Virus record (IMG/VR): IMGVR_UViG_3300032236_002285 | Span: 124,001 to 188,000 of that record | Source of the DNA: a virus | Direction: 5' to 3' (one strand) | Length of the DNA stretch: 64,000 bases | Shown here: positions 1 through 7,559 of the stretch, piece after piece | Position numbering within the stretch: the first letter of the stretch is position 1 | How the letters are laid out: each line of letters begins with the position of its first letter | Position numbers and translations under genes: made by a program | The notes under the pieces: model-generated | What the model was told of the DNA's origin: nothing | Database searches by the model: none | Seen by the model: only the letters and a program-made list of their open reading frames with translations

Positions 1-1
1 G

Positions 2-151
2 AAACACTCACCAAGTCACAATGAAGTTTTAATGGATCCAAAATATAAATACGCAGGTGTTAGTTGTAAGTTACAAATTACATCAAGTGGATTTAAGAAC
101 ATCTTACACTACTTCTCTTTTGATAGTATGGAGTTTTTTGATAAAAAATAA
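2..151 (+). CDS. C-terminal end of an unrecognised protein (partial)
   Basis: An open frame runs from the window edge to a TAA at 149-151, giving 49 residues that end MEFFDKK. The rest lies upstream of the window. It is followed at once by a strong hairpin terminator, which supports it as the true end of a plus-strand gene. No family is recognisable from this tail. Confidence 0.6.
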   Translation, partial: KHSPSHNEVLMDPKYKYAGVSCKLQITSSGFKNILHYFSFDSMEFFDKK

Positions 152-175
152 AACCTCTCAATTGAGAGGTTTTTT
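152..175. terminator. Bidirectional intrinsic terminator
   Basis: A perfect palindrome (AACCTCTC, loop AATT, GAGAGGTT; 152-171) is followed by T residues on the plus strand and preceded by A residues, so it works in both directions. It separates the partial plus-strand gene from the minus-strand gene ending at 177. The same 20-base palindrome recurs at 60064-60083. Confidence 0.85.
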
Positions 176-176
176 A

Positions 177-1073
177 TTAAAATCCAAAACACTTTGATAT
201 ATTCTTATAATGCTTAACTTTTCCGTGATGATGGAATAGTTTAATATGTGGGAATTTAATTTTAATTCTGTGATATTCTTGAGATTTAACATCCTTACTT
301 AAATAGTAAGTTTTTGATTCTTCCGGTGATATTTTTTTAATAGTATTAGATTTAATTACTACATCATTCTCTAAGTAAATAATTTTTACAGTTACAAATC
401 TTGCTGATGGATCTTGTTTTCCTTGTCCCATTTCAAAAAGATGTGCAGTATCAATTAAGCTATCATCAATACCTTCATTCTCAATGATGTATTTTGAAAT
501 AGATTCACATCTTGCTTTAGCTAAACCTTTATTATTTGGTTCGTAACCTTTTGCTTTAAGTTCGTTTTGTAGTTTTATTGACAAACCTTGTTTATCAGTT
601 GATGATTGAATTTGAATACCAATGATTGTATGGTTACTTGATTCAATATTATTAATTACTTGTGAAACACTATCAGCCATTTCAGGTGAAATAGTATAAA
701 CGCCAGAAGCAAAATATTGATTATCGCCAAAAATAATCTTTTCACCTTTTATAACTGTTTCAGGTGCTGTTTCTGTCAATTCTTTAAAAAGTGTATCAAC
801 AACTGTTGAGTCTAAGTTATAACCTTTTTTTTGTAATCTTTCTAATGATTTTTCATCAGTTACTTTTTTATGTAAAGTTTTTGTAACTTCTTTACCAGGC
901 CACTTAACCTCGATGCCACTTTTGTTTACTTTTATAGGTCCAGGTCCACTTGGTGATGCCTTCATTTGACCGGGTAATAATGAACCAGCAGCTATAGCAG
1001 TACCTAAAAGAGCATCTTTCCAACCCTCTTCCTCATTGATTTGAAATTCATCAAATTTTTTAATATTCTTCAT
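177..1073 (-). CDS. Internal-head-protein candidate with OmpA-like domain
   Basis: 298 aa. Residues 1-15 (MKNIKKFDEFQINEE) resemble the T4 capsid-targeting leader, with Glu at the expected cleavage point. A short hydrophobic Ala/Gly/Leu stretch follows (about 20-35). Residues about 115-235 read like an OmpA/MotB peptidoglycan-binding fold: FASG...ISPEMADSV, then IGIQIQSSTDKQG, NNKGLAKARCESISKYI and a final SARFVTVKI, matching the family pattern of a TD loop, N-x-x-L-x-x-x-R and a closing strand. The His-rich C-terminus is unexplained. A TAATATATAC element ends four bases before the ATG. I infer a protein packaged in the head that may touch peptidoglycan during injection; the OmpA call is moderate. 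Confidence 0.6.
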   Translation of the reverse strand: MKNIKKFDEFQINEEEGWKDALLGTAIAAGSLLPGQMKASPSGPGPIKVNKSGIEVKWPGKEVTKTLHKKVTDEKSLERLQKKGYNLDSTVVDTLFKELTETAPETVIKGEKIIFGDNQYFASGVYTISPEMADSVSQVINNIESSNHTIIGIQIQSSTDKQGLSIKLQNELKAKGYEPNNKGLAKARCESISKYIIENEGIDDSLIDTAHLFEMGQGKQDPSARFVTVKIIYLENDVVIKSNTIKKISPEESKTYYLSKDVKSQEYHRIKIKFPHIKLFHHHGKVKHYKNISKCFGF

Positions 1074-1077
1074 AAGT

Positions 1078-1087
1078 GTATATATTA
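1078..1087 (-). promoter_or_regulatory. Phage-type promoter, close-spaced (TAATATATAC)
   Basis: On the minus strand TAATATATAC lies four bases before the ATG at 1073. It matches the element seen before many structural and internal-protein genes in this window. Confidence 0.6.
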
Positions 1088-1888
1088 TTTAAATTTATTT
1101 GGGAATATATGTCTCCACTCGTGACCTTGTGGAACATCTGAGACTTTAACACCAAATATCTTTTTTTCTGGACAAGTGTCCTTACCATCCATTAAGAAGT
1201 TATTATTACAAGCCCAAACTTCTACATTTCTTTGTAGTAATTGACCTACTGAAAAAGGAAATCTAATTCCTGTTTCATTTTCAATACCAGTGATTCTACC
1301 ATCTGGTGATTTAGTAACAACTATTTCTAATCTTGGGTTTCTTTTATTAGTGAATTTAACTTCTCTTTCGTGTATAGACTCATCAATTAAATCAGCCGCT
1401 GGATTGATTTCAGTTTGAATTCTATCCATTCTTTTTCTTTCGTTATCTTCTTTATAGATTTTATCTATTAGTTTGAATAATTTAATTCTATAAGATTCTT
1501 TAGATCTAATTCTTTCACATAAACCGGAATTATTACCAATAAATAGTTTCCATTTATTTACACACTTTTCTTCTCTTGCTGGAAGTCCAGTATCTGTGTA
1601 TACTAGAGTATGTCTATCATTTGATATAATTAAATCAACATCATCAAATCTAACAACATATATAACGCTATAATATTCTGATTTAACTCCATTTTCAACA
1701 CTATCTGCTGCTTTAGACATCCAAGCAGGTAACCTCATTTCTTCACTCTGTATATCATGAATTTCATATGGATTATTGTCTTTGACTTTTTCAAGACGAT
1801 GTATCATATCCAATGTGATTTTATCATCATTGGTATCTTTCTTAAAGTAATCTAAGAACCCTTCATTATAAGATTTTAAGTGTTTCAT
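1085..1888 (-). CDS. Internal-head-protein candidate, unknown function
   Basis: 267 aa from the ATG at 1888 (an in-frame GTG two codons upstream is less likely given the promoter position). The N-terminus MKHLKSYNEG is a short capsid-targeting-type leader ending in Glu. The body is mixed and hydrophilic, with a basic/acidic helical middle (about 140-170, DKIYKEDNERKRMDR) and no motif I recognise. It is bracketed by the OmpA-like gene and cysteine synthase on the same strand, each with its own promoter. Confidence 0.6.
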   Translation of the reverse strand: MKHLKSYNEGFLDYFKKDTNDDKITLDMIHRLEKVKDNNPYEIHDIQSEEMRLPAWMSKAADSVENGVKSEYYSVIYVVRFDDVDLIISNDRHTLVYTDTGLPAREEKCVNKWKLFIGNNSGLCERIRSKESYRIKLFKLIDKIYKEDNERKRMDRIQTEINPAADLIDESIHEREVKFTNKRNPRLEIVVTKSPDGRITGIENETGIRFPFSVGQLLQRNVEVWACNNNFLMDGKDTCPEKKIFGVKVSDVPQGHEWRHIFPNKFK

Positions 1889-1893
1889 TAACA

Positions 1894-1903
1894 CTATATA
1901 TTA
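1894..1903 (-). promoter_or_regulatory. Phage-type promoter, close-spaced (TAATATATAG)
   Basis: Minus-strand TAATATATAG five bases before the ATG at 1888; same element and spacing class as other internal-protein genes. Confidence 0.55.
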
Positions 1904-1906
1904 TTT

Positions 1907-2779
1907 TTAGAAACAAGAAAGATATTTTTCTCCTCTATCACATAATATAGTAATGATATTACCTTCCATATCTGGGTATTTTTCTAACAATCTTTCTGAT
2001 GCTAAAATATTAGCACCTGAACTAATACCAACAAATAAACCTTGTTCTTTAGCTAATCTTCTAGCTCTTTCTTTAGCATCTTCTGTTGAAATAACCATAA
2101 TATCATCTACTTGTGTTAAATCAACTAAGAATTTAGAACCATCACCAATTCCTTGAATTCCGTGAAGACCTGGTTCACCACCAGACATAACAGGTGATTC
2201 TGCTGGTTCAACGGCTACTACTTTCATACCTGAGTGATACCATTTTAAAACACGAGAAGTACCCATAAGAGTACCTCCAGTTCCTGTTCCATCCACAAAT
2301 GCCGCAATTTTATTAGTATGTTGATGTAGGATTTCCACAGCAGTTCCTTTTTCATGTGCTTCAATATTCAAAGGGTTGTGAAATTGATTAGGATTAAAGT
2401 AACCATTTTCTTGAGCCATTTTATTTCTTAAAGCAATTGCTGCATCAAATTGACCATCTTCTACTTCGATTAGTTCAGCTCCATATAATCTTAACATTTG
2501 TTTTCTCTCATTGCTCATATTAGAAGGCATAACAATTATACATTTATAACCTCTTTCTGCTGCTAAGAAGGCAAAAGCAATTCCAGAGTTTCCTGATGTT
2601 GCTTCAATGATAGTATCACCTTTTTTAATTAAACCATTTTTTTCAGCGTGATTTATTATGTAAGAAGCCATTCTATCTTTTATCGAACCGCTTGGGTTTT
2701 GACCTTCAAACTTTGCGAAGATTCTTTCAGATATTTTAATTAAAGGAGTTTGACCAACGGTTTTAGATAGATTTGACAT
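1907..2779 (-). CDS. cysK: Cysteine synthase (O-acetylserine sulfhydrylase, PLP-dependent)
   Basis: 290 aa from the ATG at 2779, a normal length for CysK/CysM. It joins sulfide (or another sulfur donor) to O-acetylserine to make cysteine. Visible marks: NPSGSIKDR with the PLP lysine at about 34, TSGNSG phosphate/substrate loop at 61-66, NQFHNPLN at 131-138, the glycine-rich phosphate loop GTGTGGT at 164-170, and SSGAN near 255. No key residue is missing, so it should be active. The longer frame (ATG at 2818) is rejected because a phage-type TAATATATAA promoter sits between the two starts. It is an auxiliary metabolic gene; CysK versus CysM specificity cannot be settled by eye. Confidence 0.9.
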   Translation of the reverse strand: MSNLSKTVGQTPLIKISERIFAKFEGQNPSGSIKDRMASYIINHAEKNGLIKKGDTIIEATSGNSGIAFAFLAAERGYKCIIVMPSNMSNERKQMLRLYGAELIEVEDGQFDAAIALRNKMAQENGYFNPNQFHNPLNIEAHEKGTAVEILHQHTNKIAAFVDGTGTGGTLMGTSRVLKWYHSGMKVVAVEPAESPVMSGGEPGLHGIQGIGDGSKFLVDLTQVDDIMVISTEDAKERARRLAKEQGLFVGISSGANILASERLLEKYPDMEGNIITILCDRGEKYLSCF

Positions 2780-2800
2780 ATTATAGTTGTTTTTTTGTAT

Positions 2801-2814
2801 TTTATATATTAGTG
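2801..2814 (-). promoter_or_regulatory. Phage-type promoter for cysteine synthase
   Basis: Minus-strand CACTAATATATAAA about 21 bases before the ATG at 2779, the wider of the two spacing classes. It decides the start codon of the gene. Confidence 0.55.
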
Positions 2815-2838
2815 ACATGTAAGTTTATTTGAAAAAAA

Positions 2839-2869
2839 TTGATATTTTTCAAAAAAATTCATATATTTG
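2839..2869 (+). promoter_or_regulatory. Host-type (Bacteroidetes) promoter
   Basis: TTG at 2839-2841, a 20-base gap, then TATATTTG at 2862-2869. This is the Bacteroidetes -33/-7 pattern. The -7 box ends five bases before the ATG at 2874, implying a leaderless or nearly leaderless transcript. Confidence 0.7.
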
Positions 2870-2873
2870 CTGT

Positions 2874-3473
2874 ATGAATATATGGTTTACATCTGATACA
2901 CACTTTGGTCATACAAATATTGCGGGTCCTAAAGTTTCTAACTGGAAATCTGGTTATAGAGATTTTAACTCTGTTCATGAAATGAATATGGCTTTGGTTG
3001 AAGGTATCAATAAATATGTTAAAGAAGATGATATTCTCTATCATCTTGGTGATTGGAGCTTTGGGGGAGTTCATAATATTTTACAATTTAGAAATTATAT
3101 TGTCTGTAAAAATATACACCTGATTTTAGGTAATCATGACCAGCATATAACTGACAAGGAAATAAAGTATCATGATACTTCATTTAATCCAATTCAGCTT
3201 TTTTCATCAGTCCAAGATGTTTTACACTTGAAGTTGGGTAAAACTGAGTTGTTTCTTTCTCACTATTCTCATCGTGTTTGGTTAGGTAGTCATAAAGGTG
3301 TTATACATCTTTATGGTCACTCACATGGTTCAATTCCTGACTATGGAAAATCAATGGATGTTGGAGTTGATGTTGCTTTTAAGAGATTTGGTGAGTATCG
3401 TCCATTTAATATTGGTGACATAACAAACATTATGTCTAAAAGAGAAGTAGAAAAAATAGACCACCATGGATAG
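2874..3473 (+). CDS. Calcineurin-type metallophosphoesterase
   Basis: 199 aa. Metal-site motifs appear in the usual order: SDTHFGH (D8, H10, H13), LGDW (D60), GNHD (86-89), SHYSH (129-133) and YGHSHG (147-152). This is a compact single-domain phosphoesterase of the kind phages use on nucleotide or RNA-end phosphates; the substrate is unknown. The ATG at 2874 is chosen because the host-type promoter lies directly before it, while the longer frame runs through the promoter. It shares eight bases with the next small gene. It is too short, and lacks the context, to be the Mre11/gp47 nuclease. Confidence 0.85.
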   Translation: MNIWFTSDTHFGHTNIAGPKVSNWKSGYRDFNSVHEMNMALVEGINKYVKEDDILYHLGDWSFGGVHNILQFRNYIVCKNIHLILGNHDQHITDKEIKYHDTSFNPIQLFSSVQDVLHLKLGKTELFLSHYSHRVWLGSHKGVIHLYGHSHGSIPDYGKSMDVGVDVAFKRFGEYRPFNIGDITNIMSKREVEKIDHHG

Positions 3474-3636
3474 TTTATATAATAGATTATCTATTCTAAA
3501 GATGATTCTTAATTCGAGTTATGGTGAAGGTAAGACCGTAACTAATGTATATGAGGAATCTTATAAAATAAGAAAAAAGATACACTCAATAAAAACTAGA
3601 AAAGAAAAAATTAAACGAATATTCTATTTGAAATAG
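3466..3636 (+). CDS. Small basic protein with shared C-terminal tail
   Basis: 56 aa (MDSLYNRLSILKM... to RKEKIKRIFYLK). Its ATG overlaps the stop of the phosphoesterase (ATGGATAG), the same eight-base coupling seen elsewhere in this window. The Lys/Arg-rich C-terminus matches the tail R-x-x-K-I-K-x-I-x found in about eight other small proteins here. Function unknown. Confidence 0.6.
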   Translation: MDSLYNRLSILKMILNSSYGEGKTVTNVYEESYKIRKKIHSIKTRKEKIKRIFYLK

Positions 3637-3656
3637 AAAAATAAAACAAGACTATC

Positions 3657-4526
3657 ATGAACGATGTGAAAGGATTTTGTAAGTTAATGGATATCAGTGT
3701 TCCGGATTACGAACACTTTGATTATTATATCCATCAACTATCAAAAACAGAAAAGTGGAAAAATATTTACGACCTTATTAAACTATTTGAAGACGCTGAA
3801 AGTAAATACGGTGATCTTTACGAATATCGTTTTAAGAAGGCAAATGAAATTATTGAATTTTTAAAAACAACAAGAGCTTATAATGAGCTTCAAGATGATA
3901 ATTTATTACCTGACTATCCAACAACTAAAAACTTTGAGTATTCAGATGATAAAAAATACATTTCTATTGATATTAGAAAGGCAAACTGGGTGGTTCTTAA
4001 AAAATATGACCCAGAGTTTGCACCGGAATTAGGAAATTCATATGAAGACTTTATAGCTAAATTTGATGTACCTGAAATATTCAATCATTCAAAACAATTA
4101 AGGCAGTTTATCTTTGGTAATATCAATCCAAAAAGACAAGGTAAAGCACAAAGAGTTATTATTGAGAGTTTACTGAATAAATATAAACACCTCAATTTAG
4201 AAATTGCTTGTATAAAAAATGATGAGGTTATTTATTCTTTTGATAGCTTTGAAAAAATTGAAGAAATCTTAAATACAATTGATAAAGATTTATTTAAAAC
4301 TAAACTTTTTATCGTTGAAAGAATAAAAGATTTTCGAATCAATACATACTTATCTGAAAAAGGTGAGAAATTACATAGAGAAATGGTAGGATGTAATGGT
4401 AATTTATTTTTCTTATATTTAAAGAAGTATGTGTTGAATGAGCCGATTGATATAAGAGATTTATATTTTAAAATGGATGGTAACCTAGCTATCTGGAATG
4501 TTGAAGGTTTAAAAGTAAGTCTGTAA
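3657..4526 (+). CDS. Unrecognised 289-aa protein
   Basis: A complete frame starting MNDVKGFCKL after a short AT-rich gap. The middle (YISIDIRKANW, then SKQLRQFIFGNINPKRQ) looks conserved in style and may be a catalytic or nucleic-acid-binding core, but I cannot name a family. No signal peptide or membrane segment. It is followed three bases later by the next gene, so the two are likely co-transcribed. Confidence 0.65.
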   Translation: MNDVKGFCKLMDISVPDYEHFDYYIHQLSKTEKWKNIYDLIKLFEDAESKYGDLYEYRFKKANEIIEFLKTTRAYNELQDDNLLPDYPTTKNFEYSDDKKYISIDIRKANWVVLKKYDPEFAPELGNSYEDFIAKFDVPEIFNHSKQLRQFIFGNINPKRQGKAQRVIIESLLNKYKHLNLEIACIKNDEVIYSFDSFEKIEEILNTIDKDLFKTKLFIVERIKDFRINTYLSEKGEKLHREMVGCNGNLFFLYLKKYVLNEPIDIRDLYFKMDGNLAIWNVEGLKVSL

Positions 4527-4528
4527 TT

Positions 4529-4786
4529 ATGTCTTTGTTGGTCAATGTTTATTATGGTGAAGATAAAAATCTTGTAGAATCTTTCTCAATTGAAATAGGA
4601 AGAAAAGTAACATCAATAGATGATGCTAGATTGTTGATAATTGAACATTTAGATAGTTTTTATTTTGATGTTAAATATAAAATAAATGTATTTTCATCTT
4701 TTGATGGTGATACAAGTATTAACTTAAATTTTGAAAAAGATATTTGTTTAAATAGAGAACTCTTAATAAGAAAAATATTAGAATGA
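4529..4786 (+). CDS. Small unknown protein
   Basis: 85 aa, acidic, no recognised motif. It ends ...RELLIRKILE, a weak version of the shared C-terminal tail. Its stop overlaps the next start by four bases (ATGA), showing translational coupling. Confidence 0.55.
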   Translation: MSLLVNVYYGEDKNLVESFSIEIGRKVTSIDDARLLIIEHLDSFYFDVKYKINVFSSFDGDTSINLNFEKDICLNRELLIRKILE

Positions 4787-5412
4787 TTGATATATTTGAT
4801 AAAAAGCCTATTAATCTGACAAAAGTAATTTGTCACTCTGGTGGTGCTCTCGGTTCTGACACCTTTTGGGAAACTGAAGGTGCTCTTTACGGAGTTACCA
4901 CCAGAGCTTATTCGTATAAAACAAAGAATCATATATCACCTAATAAGATTGAAATATCAGATGATGATTATAAAGAAGGTGTTATAGAAGTTAATAAAGC
5001 AAATAAGTGGCTTAATCGATATGGGATTCATAAGTATATGAATCTTTTAGCACGCAACTGGGCTCAAGTTAAATACTCTGAACAGATTTTTGCCATTGGT
5101 ACAATTATCAAACCTGGTGATAAAAATACAAAGGGTTACTATAATAAAGGCAAGTATGATATGGTCGATGGTGGTACTGGATATGCCGTTATGATGGGTA
5201 TTAATAATAAAAGAGAAGTATTTGTTTTTGACCAAATAAGAAATAAATGGTTTAGATGGTCTTATTCAACACTTCAGTTTGTTGAAATGAAAGAAGTCCC
5301 TACTATTGATGTTCAAAACTTTGCTGGTATTGGAACAAGAGAAATTCAAGCCAATGGTATTCAAGCCATCAAAGATGTTTATGAAAATACATTTAATAAA
5401 AATAAAAAATAA
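4783..5412 (+). CDS. SLOG/DprA-like Rossmann-fold protein
   Basis: 209 aa. Three glycine-rich loops fit a SLOG-superfamily nucleotide-binding fold: HSGGALGSD near residue 19, DGGTGYAVMMG near 128 and FAGIGTREI near 185. SLOG proteins bind nucleotide-derived ligands; relatives include DprA and LOG phosphoribohydrolases. No membrane segment. It sits between a small coupled gene and a Gre-like factor. Whether it is an enzyme, a ligand sensor or a sponge for nucleotide signals cannot be decided here. Confidence 0.6.
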   Translation: MIDIFDKKPINLTKVICHSGGALGSDTFWETEGALYGVTTRAYSYKTKNHISPNKIEISDDDYKEGVIEVNKANKWLNRYGIHKYMNLLARNWAQVKYSEQIFAIGTIIKPGDKNTKGYYNKGKYDMVDGGTGYAVMMGINNKREVFVFDQIRNKWFRWSYSTLQFVEMKEVPTIDVQNFAGIGTREIQANGIQAIKDVYENTFNKNKK

Positions 5413-5414
5413 AA

Positions 5415-5882
5415 ATGAAAACAATCCTAACAAAAGAGGGTAAGGAAAAACTTCAAGAGGAATTAAACTTTTTAATGACTACTGAGAAAAGTCGTGTTAT
5501 AAATGACTTAGCTGAGGCTCGTGAAAGTGGAACTCTAGAAGAAAACACACAATATTTGATTGCTAAAGAAGAATATGAAAAGGTTCAAAAAAGAATTGAA
5601 AAAGTTCAATCTATCTTATCAAATGTTGTAGTAGTTGATGCTTCTAATATTAAAACTGACAAAGTTGCTATTTTAACAACGGTTAAAGTTTTGAATATGG
5701 GTAGTAACAAAGAAATGACATTTAAAATTGTGCCGGAAAATGAGATAGATGTTAAAACAAGTAAAATATCAACAAGTAGTCCAATAGGTGCGGGACTTTT
5801 TGGAAAAGTATTAGGTGATATTTGTGATATTAAAACACCGGCTGGTTTATTAAAATTTAAAATATTAGAAATAAGTATATGA
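5415..5882 (+). CDS. greA: GreA/GreB-type transcript cleavage factor, altered catalytic loop
   Basis: 155 aa, typical Gre length. The N-terminal coiled coil (LTKEGKEKLQEELNFL onward) and C-terminal FKBP-like domain (SSPIGAGLFGKVLGD, then TPAGLLKFKILEI) are both clear. Gre factors enter the RNA polymerase secondary channel and stimulate cleavage of backtracked RNA. The tip loop, GDLxEN in bacterial GreA, reads GTLEEN here (T40, E43), so the first of the two acidic residues is replaced by Thr. That could weaken cleavage and turn the protein into a modulator of host RNA polymerase. It overlaps the next gene by four bases. Confidence 0.88.
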   Translation: MKTILTKEGKEKLQEELNFLMTTEKSRVINDLAEARESGTLEENTQYLIAKEEYEKVQKRIEKVQSILSNVVVVDASNIKTDKVAILTTVKVLNMGSNKEMTFKIVPENEIDVKTSKISTSSPIGAGLFGKVLGDICDIKTPAGLLKFKILEISI

Positions 5883-6280
5883 TAATAAGCTTTGATTTTG
5901 ATGGAACTTTAGTAGATGAGTTTGGTGGTCACCCATCAAATAGTCAAAAAGAAGAAATTCAAGGACTCGCTAAGAAGTATATTAGTTTAGGACATGAAGT
6001 AATTATTATTACTAAACGATTTGGTCCAGAAAATGCAGATAAAGGTATCAAAAATGAACATTTAGAAGTTCAACATCTGGCTAATAAGTTGGGTATTCAA
6101 AAGGTTTACTTTACTAATCGTGAAATGAAATTTTCATATATTATTAACTTGAAAGTTGATAGACATTTTGAAAATGATGATTATGAGGTTTCTTTAATTA
6201 ATCAGGTTTGTAAAGAAAAAGGCCACAACTGTTTAGTTGTTCCGGTAGAAGACCCTTATTGGAGAGATTTAATATATTAA
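5879..6280 (+). CDS. HAD-superfamily phosphatase
   Basis: 133 aa. The nucleophile motif FDFDGTLVD (D5/D7) starts a short HAD fold; VIIITKRFG serves as motif II, and KVDRHFENDDYE supplies the acidic motif. There is no large cap domain, so it is a C0-type phosphatase probably acting on a nucleotide, sugar or nucleic-acid end. It is coupled to the Gre-like gene through an ATGA overlap. Confidence 0.75.
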   Translation: MIISFDFDGTLVDEFGGHPSNSQKEEIQGLAKKYISLGHEVIIITKRFGPENADKGIKNEHLEVQHLANKLGIQKVYFTNREMKFSYIINLKVDRHFENDDYEVSLINQVCKEKGHNCLVVPVEDPYWRDLIY

Positions 6281-6282
6281 AA

Positions 6283-6654
6283 ATGAATAAAACAAATTTT
6301 ATAGAGTTTATTAAAGAGTTAGGATTTGCGCAAGTTTGGCAGACAAATCCTAACTATTTTAGTTTAACAACTGACGTGATTGGTCTCGCTAATCAAAATT
6401 ATCAAGCTTTTTGTGACCAATTAAACGTTCATCTTGATGATGAAAATGAATTGGCACAATTATCACTCTCACAACTGAGTACTCATACGAGTGCTGGTAA
6501 AAGTTTTGGTAGATTTGACTTAAAAACATTTGGTGAACCAGGTGATTTTCAGATGCAGATCTTTATGAGTTTTGTGAAAGGTGCTTTTAAGAATCCACCA
6601 AATAATATAATTCAATATATGAGAGATAAAAAAATCAAAAGTATTCTAAAATAA
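6283..6654 (+). CDS. Unknown protein with shared C-terminal tail
   Basis: 123 aa from the ATG at 6283 (MNKTNFIEFIKELGF); the frame extends upstream, but this ATG follows the previous stop directly. Gln/Asn/Ser-rich centre, no known domain. It ends MRDKKIKSILK, a good match to the shared tail R-x-x-K-I-K-x-I-L. Confidence 0.6.
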   Translation: MNKTNFIEFIKELGFAQVWQTNPNYFSLTTDVIGLANQNYQAFCDQLNVHLDDENELAQLSLSQLSTHTSAGKSFGRFDLKTFGEPGDFQMQIFMSFVKGAFKNPPNNIIQYMRDKKIKSILK

Positions 6655-6667
6655 CTAATAAAATTTT

Positions 6668-6675
6668 TATATTTG
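6668..6675 (+). promoter_or_regulatory. Host-type -7 element
   Basis: TATATTTG ends five bases before the ATG at 6680, as at 2874 and 9670. A -33 TTG is not evident, so this is weaker. Confidence 0.5.
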
Positions 6676-6679
6676 TAAT

Positions 6680-7066
6680 ATGAATTATGATCAAGAAATA
6701 ATAATTATAGAAATGACACCTTTTATATTTGAAGATGGTAATACTTACTATTTTAAAATAGTTAAAAGAGGTTCTTCTAATGATTATCATGATCTTTTTG
6801 TTTATGAAAAAATCAAAACAGAAACCAAAAATATCTTTGGTAGAGTAAAAATTGATGAGTGTTTCAATAAGATAAACAAAAGTCCTGAGCTCGTATCTAC
6901 AAGTTTAGATACGAATGAAATTAAAAGAAATATTAAAAAAATATTGATTGCTACTAAAGCTAACCACCGATTAAAAAATTGGGATGGTTTTGTTGGTGAC
7001 ATACCTAATGATGTTAAAACGGCTCTTAAAAGAGAGAGTTCTTTGAAAAACATTTTAGGTGAATAA
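6680..7066 (+). CDS. Unknown protein with shared C-terminal tail
   Basis: 128 aa starting MNYDQEIIIIEMTPF. No catalytic motif is visible. The C-terminus KRESSLKNILGE matches the shared tail, nearly identical in its last four residues (ILGE) to the protein ending at 57247. It has its own host-type promoter, so it probably starts a transcript read into the next genes. Confidence 0.6.
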   Translation: MNYDQEIIIIEMTPFIFEDGNTYYFKIVKRGSSNDYHDLFVYEKIKTETKNIFGRVKIDECFNKINKSPELVSTSLDTNEIKRNIKKILIATKANHRLKNWDGFVGDIPNDVKTALKRESSLKNILGE

Positions 7067-7073
7067 TATATAG
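7064..7073 (+). promoter_or_regulatory. Phage-type promoter, close-spaced (TAATATATAG)
   Basis: TAATATATAG overlaps the stop of the preceding gene and ends three bases before the ATG at 7077. Confidence 0.5.
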
Positions 7074-7076
7074 TAA

Positions 7077-7559
7077 ATGATTAAATTTAGTAAAATGGTA
7101 ACTGAAAATGCTAGTACATCTGGTTTTAAGTTAGGATTAGATGTTCATGGAGTTATAGATGCTATGCCTGAGTTCTTTGCTTTTCTAACTGATTCATTTG
7201 TTAAAAATGGTGGTGAAGTTCACCTAATAACTGGTGGTCATTGGAACGAAGGATTTGAAAAACAACTAACTGAATGGGGTATAAAATGGTCACATAAATT
7301 TTCAGTTTATGACCATCTAATTGAAACTGGTGCTAATATTGTTGGTGAAATTCAATTCCCAGATGGAACAATTCAAAAGAAATTTGAAGATGGTCTTTGG
7401 GACCATGTTAAGTCTGACTATTGTAAACAACATAATATATCATTACATATTGATGATACCTTGGTGTATAATGATTTTTTCCAAACACCATTTGCTAGAT
7501 TATGGTCACATAATCAAAAACCAAAAGCGTCTCATAAAGACCTAAGACACTTAAAATAA
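7077..7559 (+). CDS. HAD-like phosphatase with capsid-targeting-type leader
   Basis: 160 aa. Residues 1-11 (MIKFSKMVTEN) resemble the internal-protein leader, with Glu at position 10. The enzyme part starts at about 17 with LGLDVHGVID, a HAD motif I in which the second Asp is His (D-x-H). LITGGHW gives motif II and HIDDTLVYND the metal-binding motif. The phage-type promoter three bases upstream is the kind seen before other leader-bearing genes. The stop overlaps the next start. The phosphatase fold is fairly clear; its packaging in the head is inference. Confidence 0.65.
   Translation: MIKFSKMVTENASTSGFKLGLDVHGVIDAMPEFFAFLTDSFVKNGGEVHLITGGHWNEGFEKQLTEWGIKWSHKFSVYDHLIETGANIVGEIQFPDGTIQKKFEDGLWDHVKSDYCKQHNISLHIDDTLVYNDFFQTPFARLWSHNQKPKASHKDLRHLK

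Noticed and set aside
1953-2156. 67-aa plus-strand frame inside the cysteine synthase gene
   Set aside because: Antisense shadow; the cysteine synthase frame has complete motifs and its own promoter.
2874-3473. Mre11/gp47 partner of the SbcC-like gene
   Set aside because: At 199 aa it is too short, is 40 kb away and has the layout of small single-domain phosphoesterases.
6802-7053. Hydrophobic 83-aa minus-strand frame
   Set aside because: Reverse of the 128-aa gene at 6680, which has a promoter and the shared C-terminal tail; hydrophobicity arises from reading AAA/AAT-rich DNA backwards.
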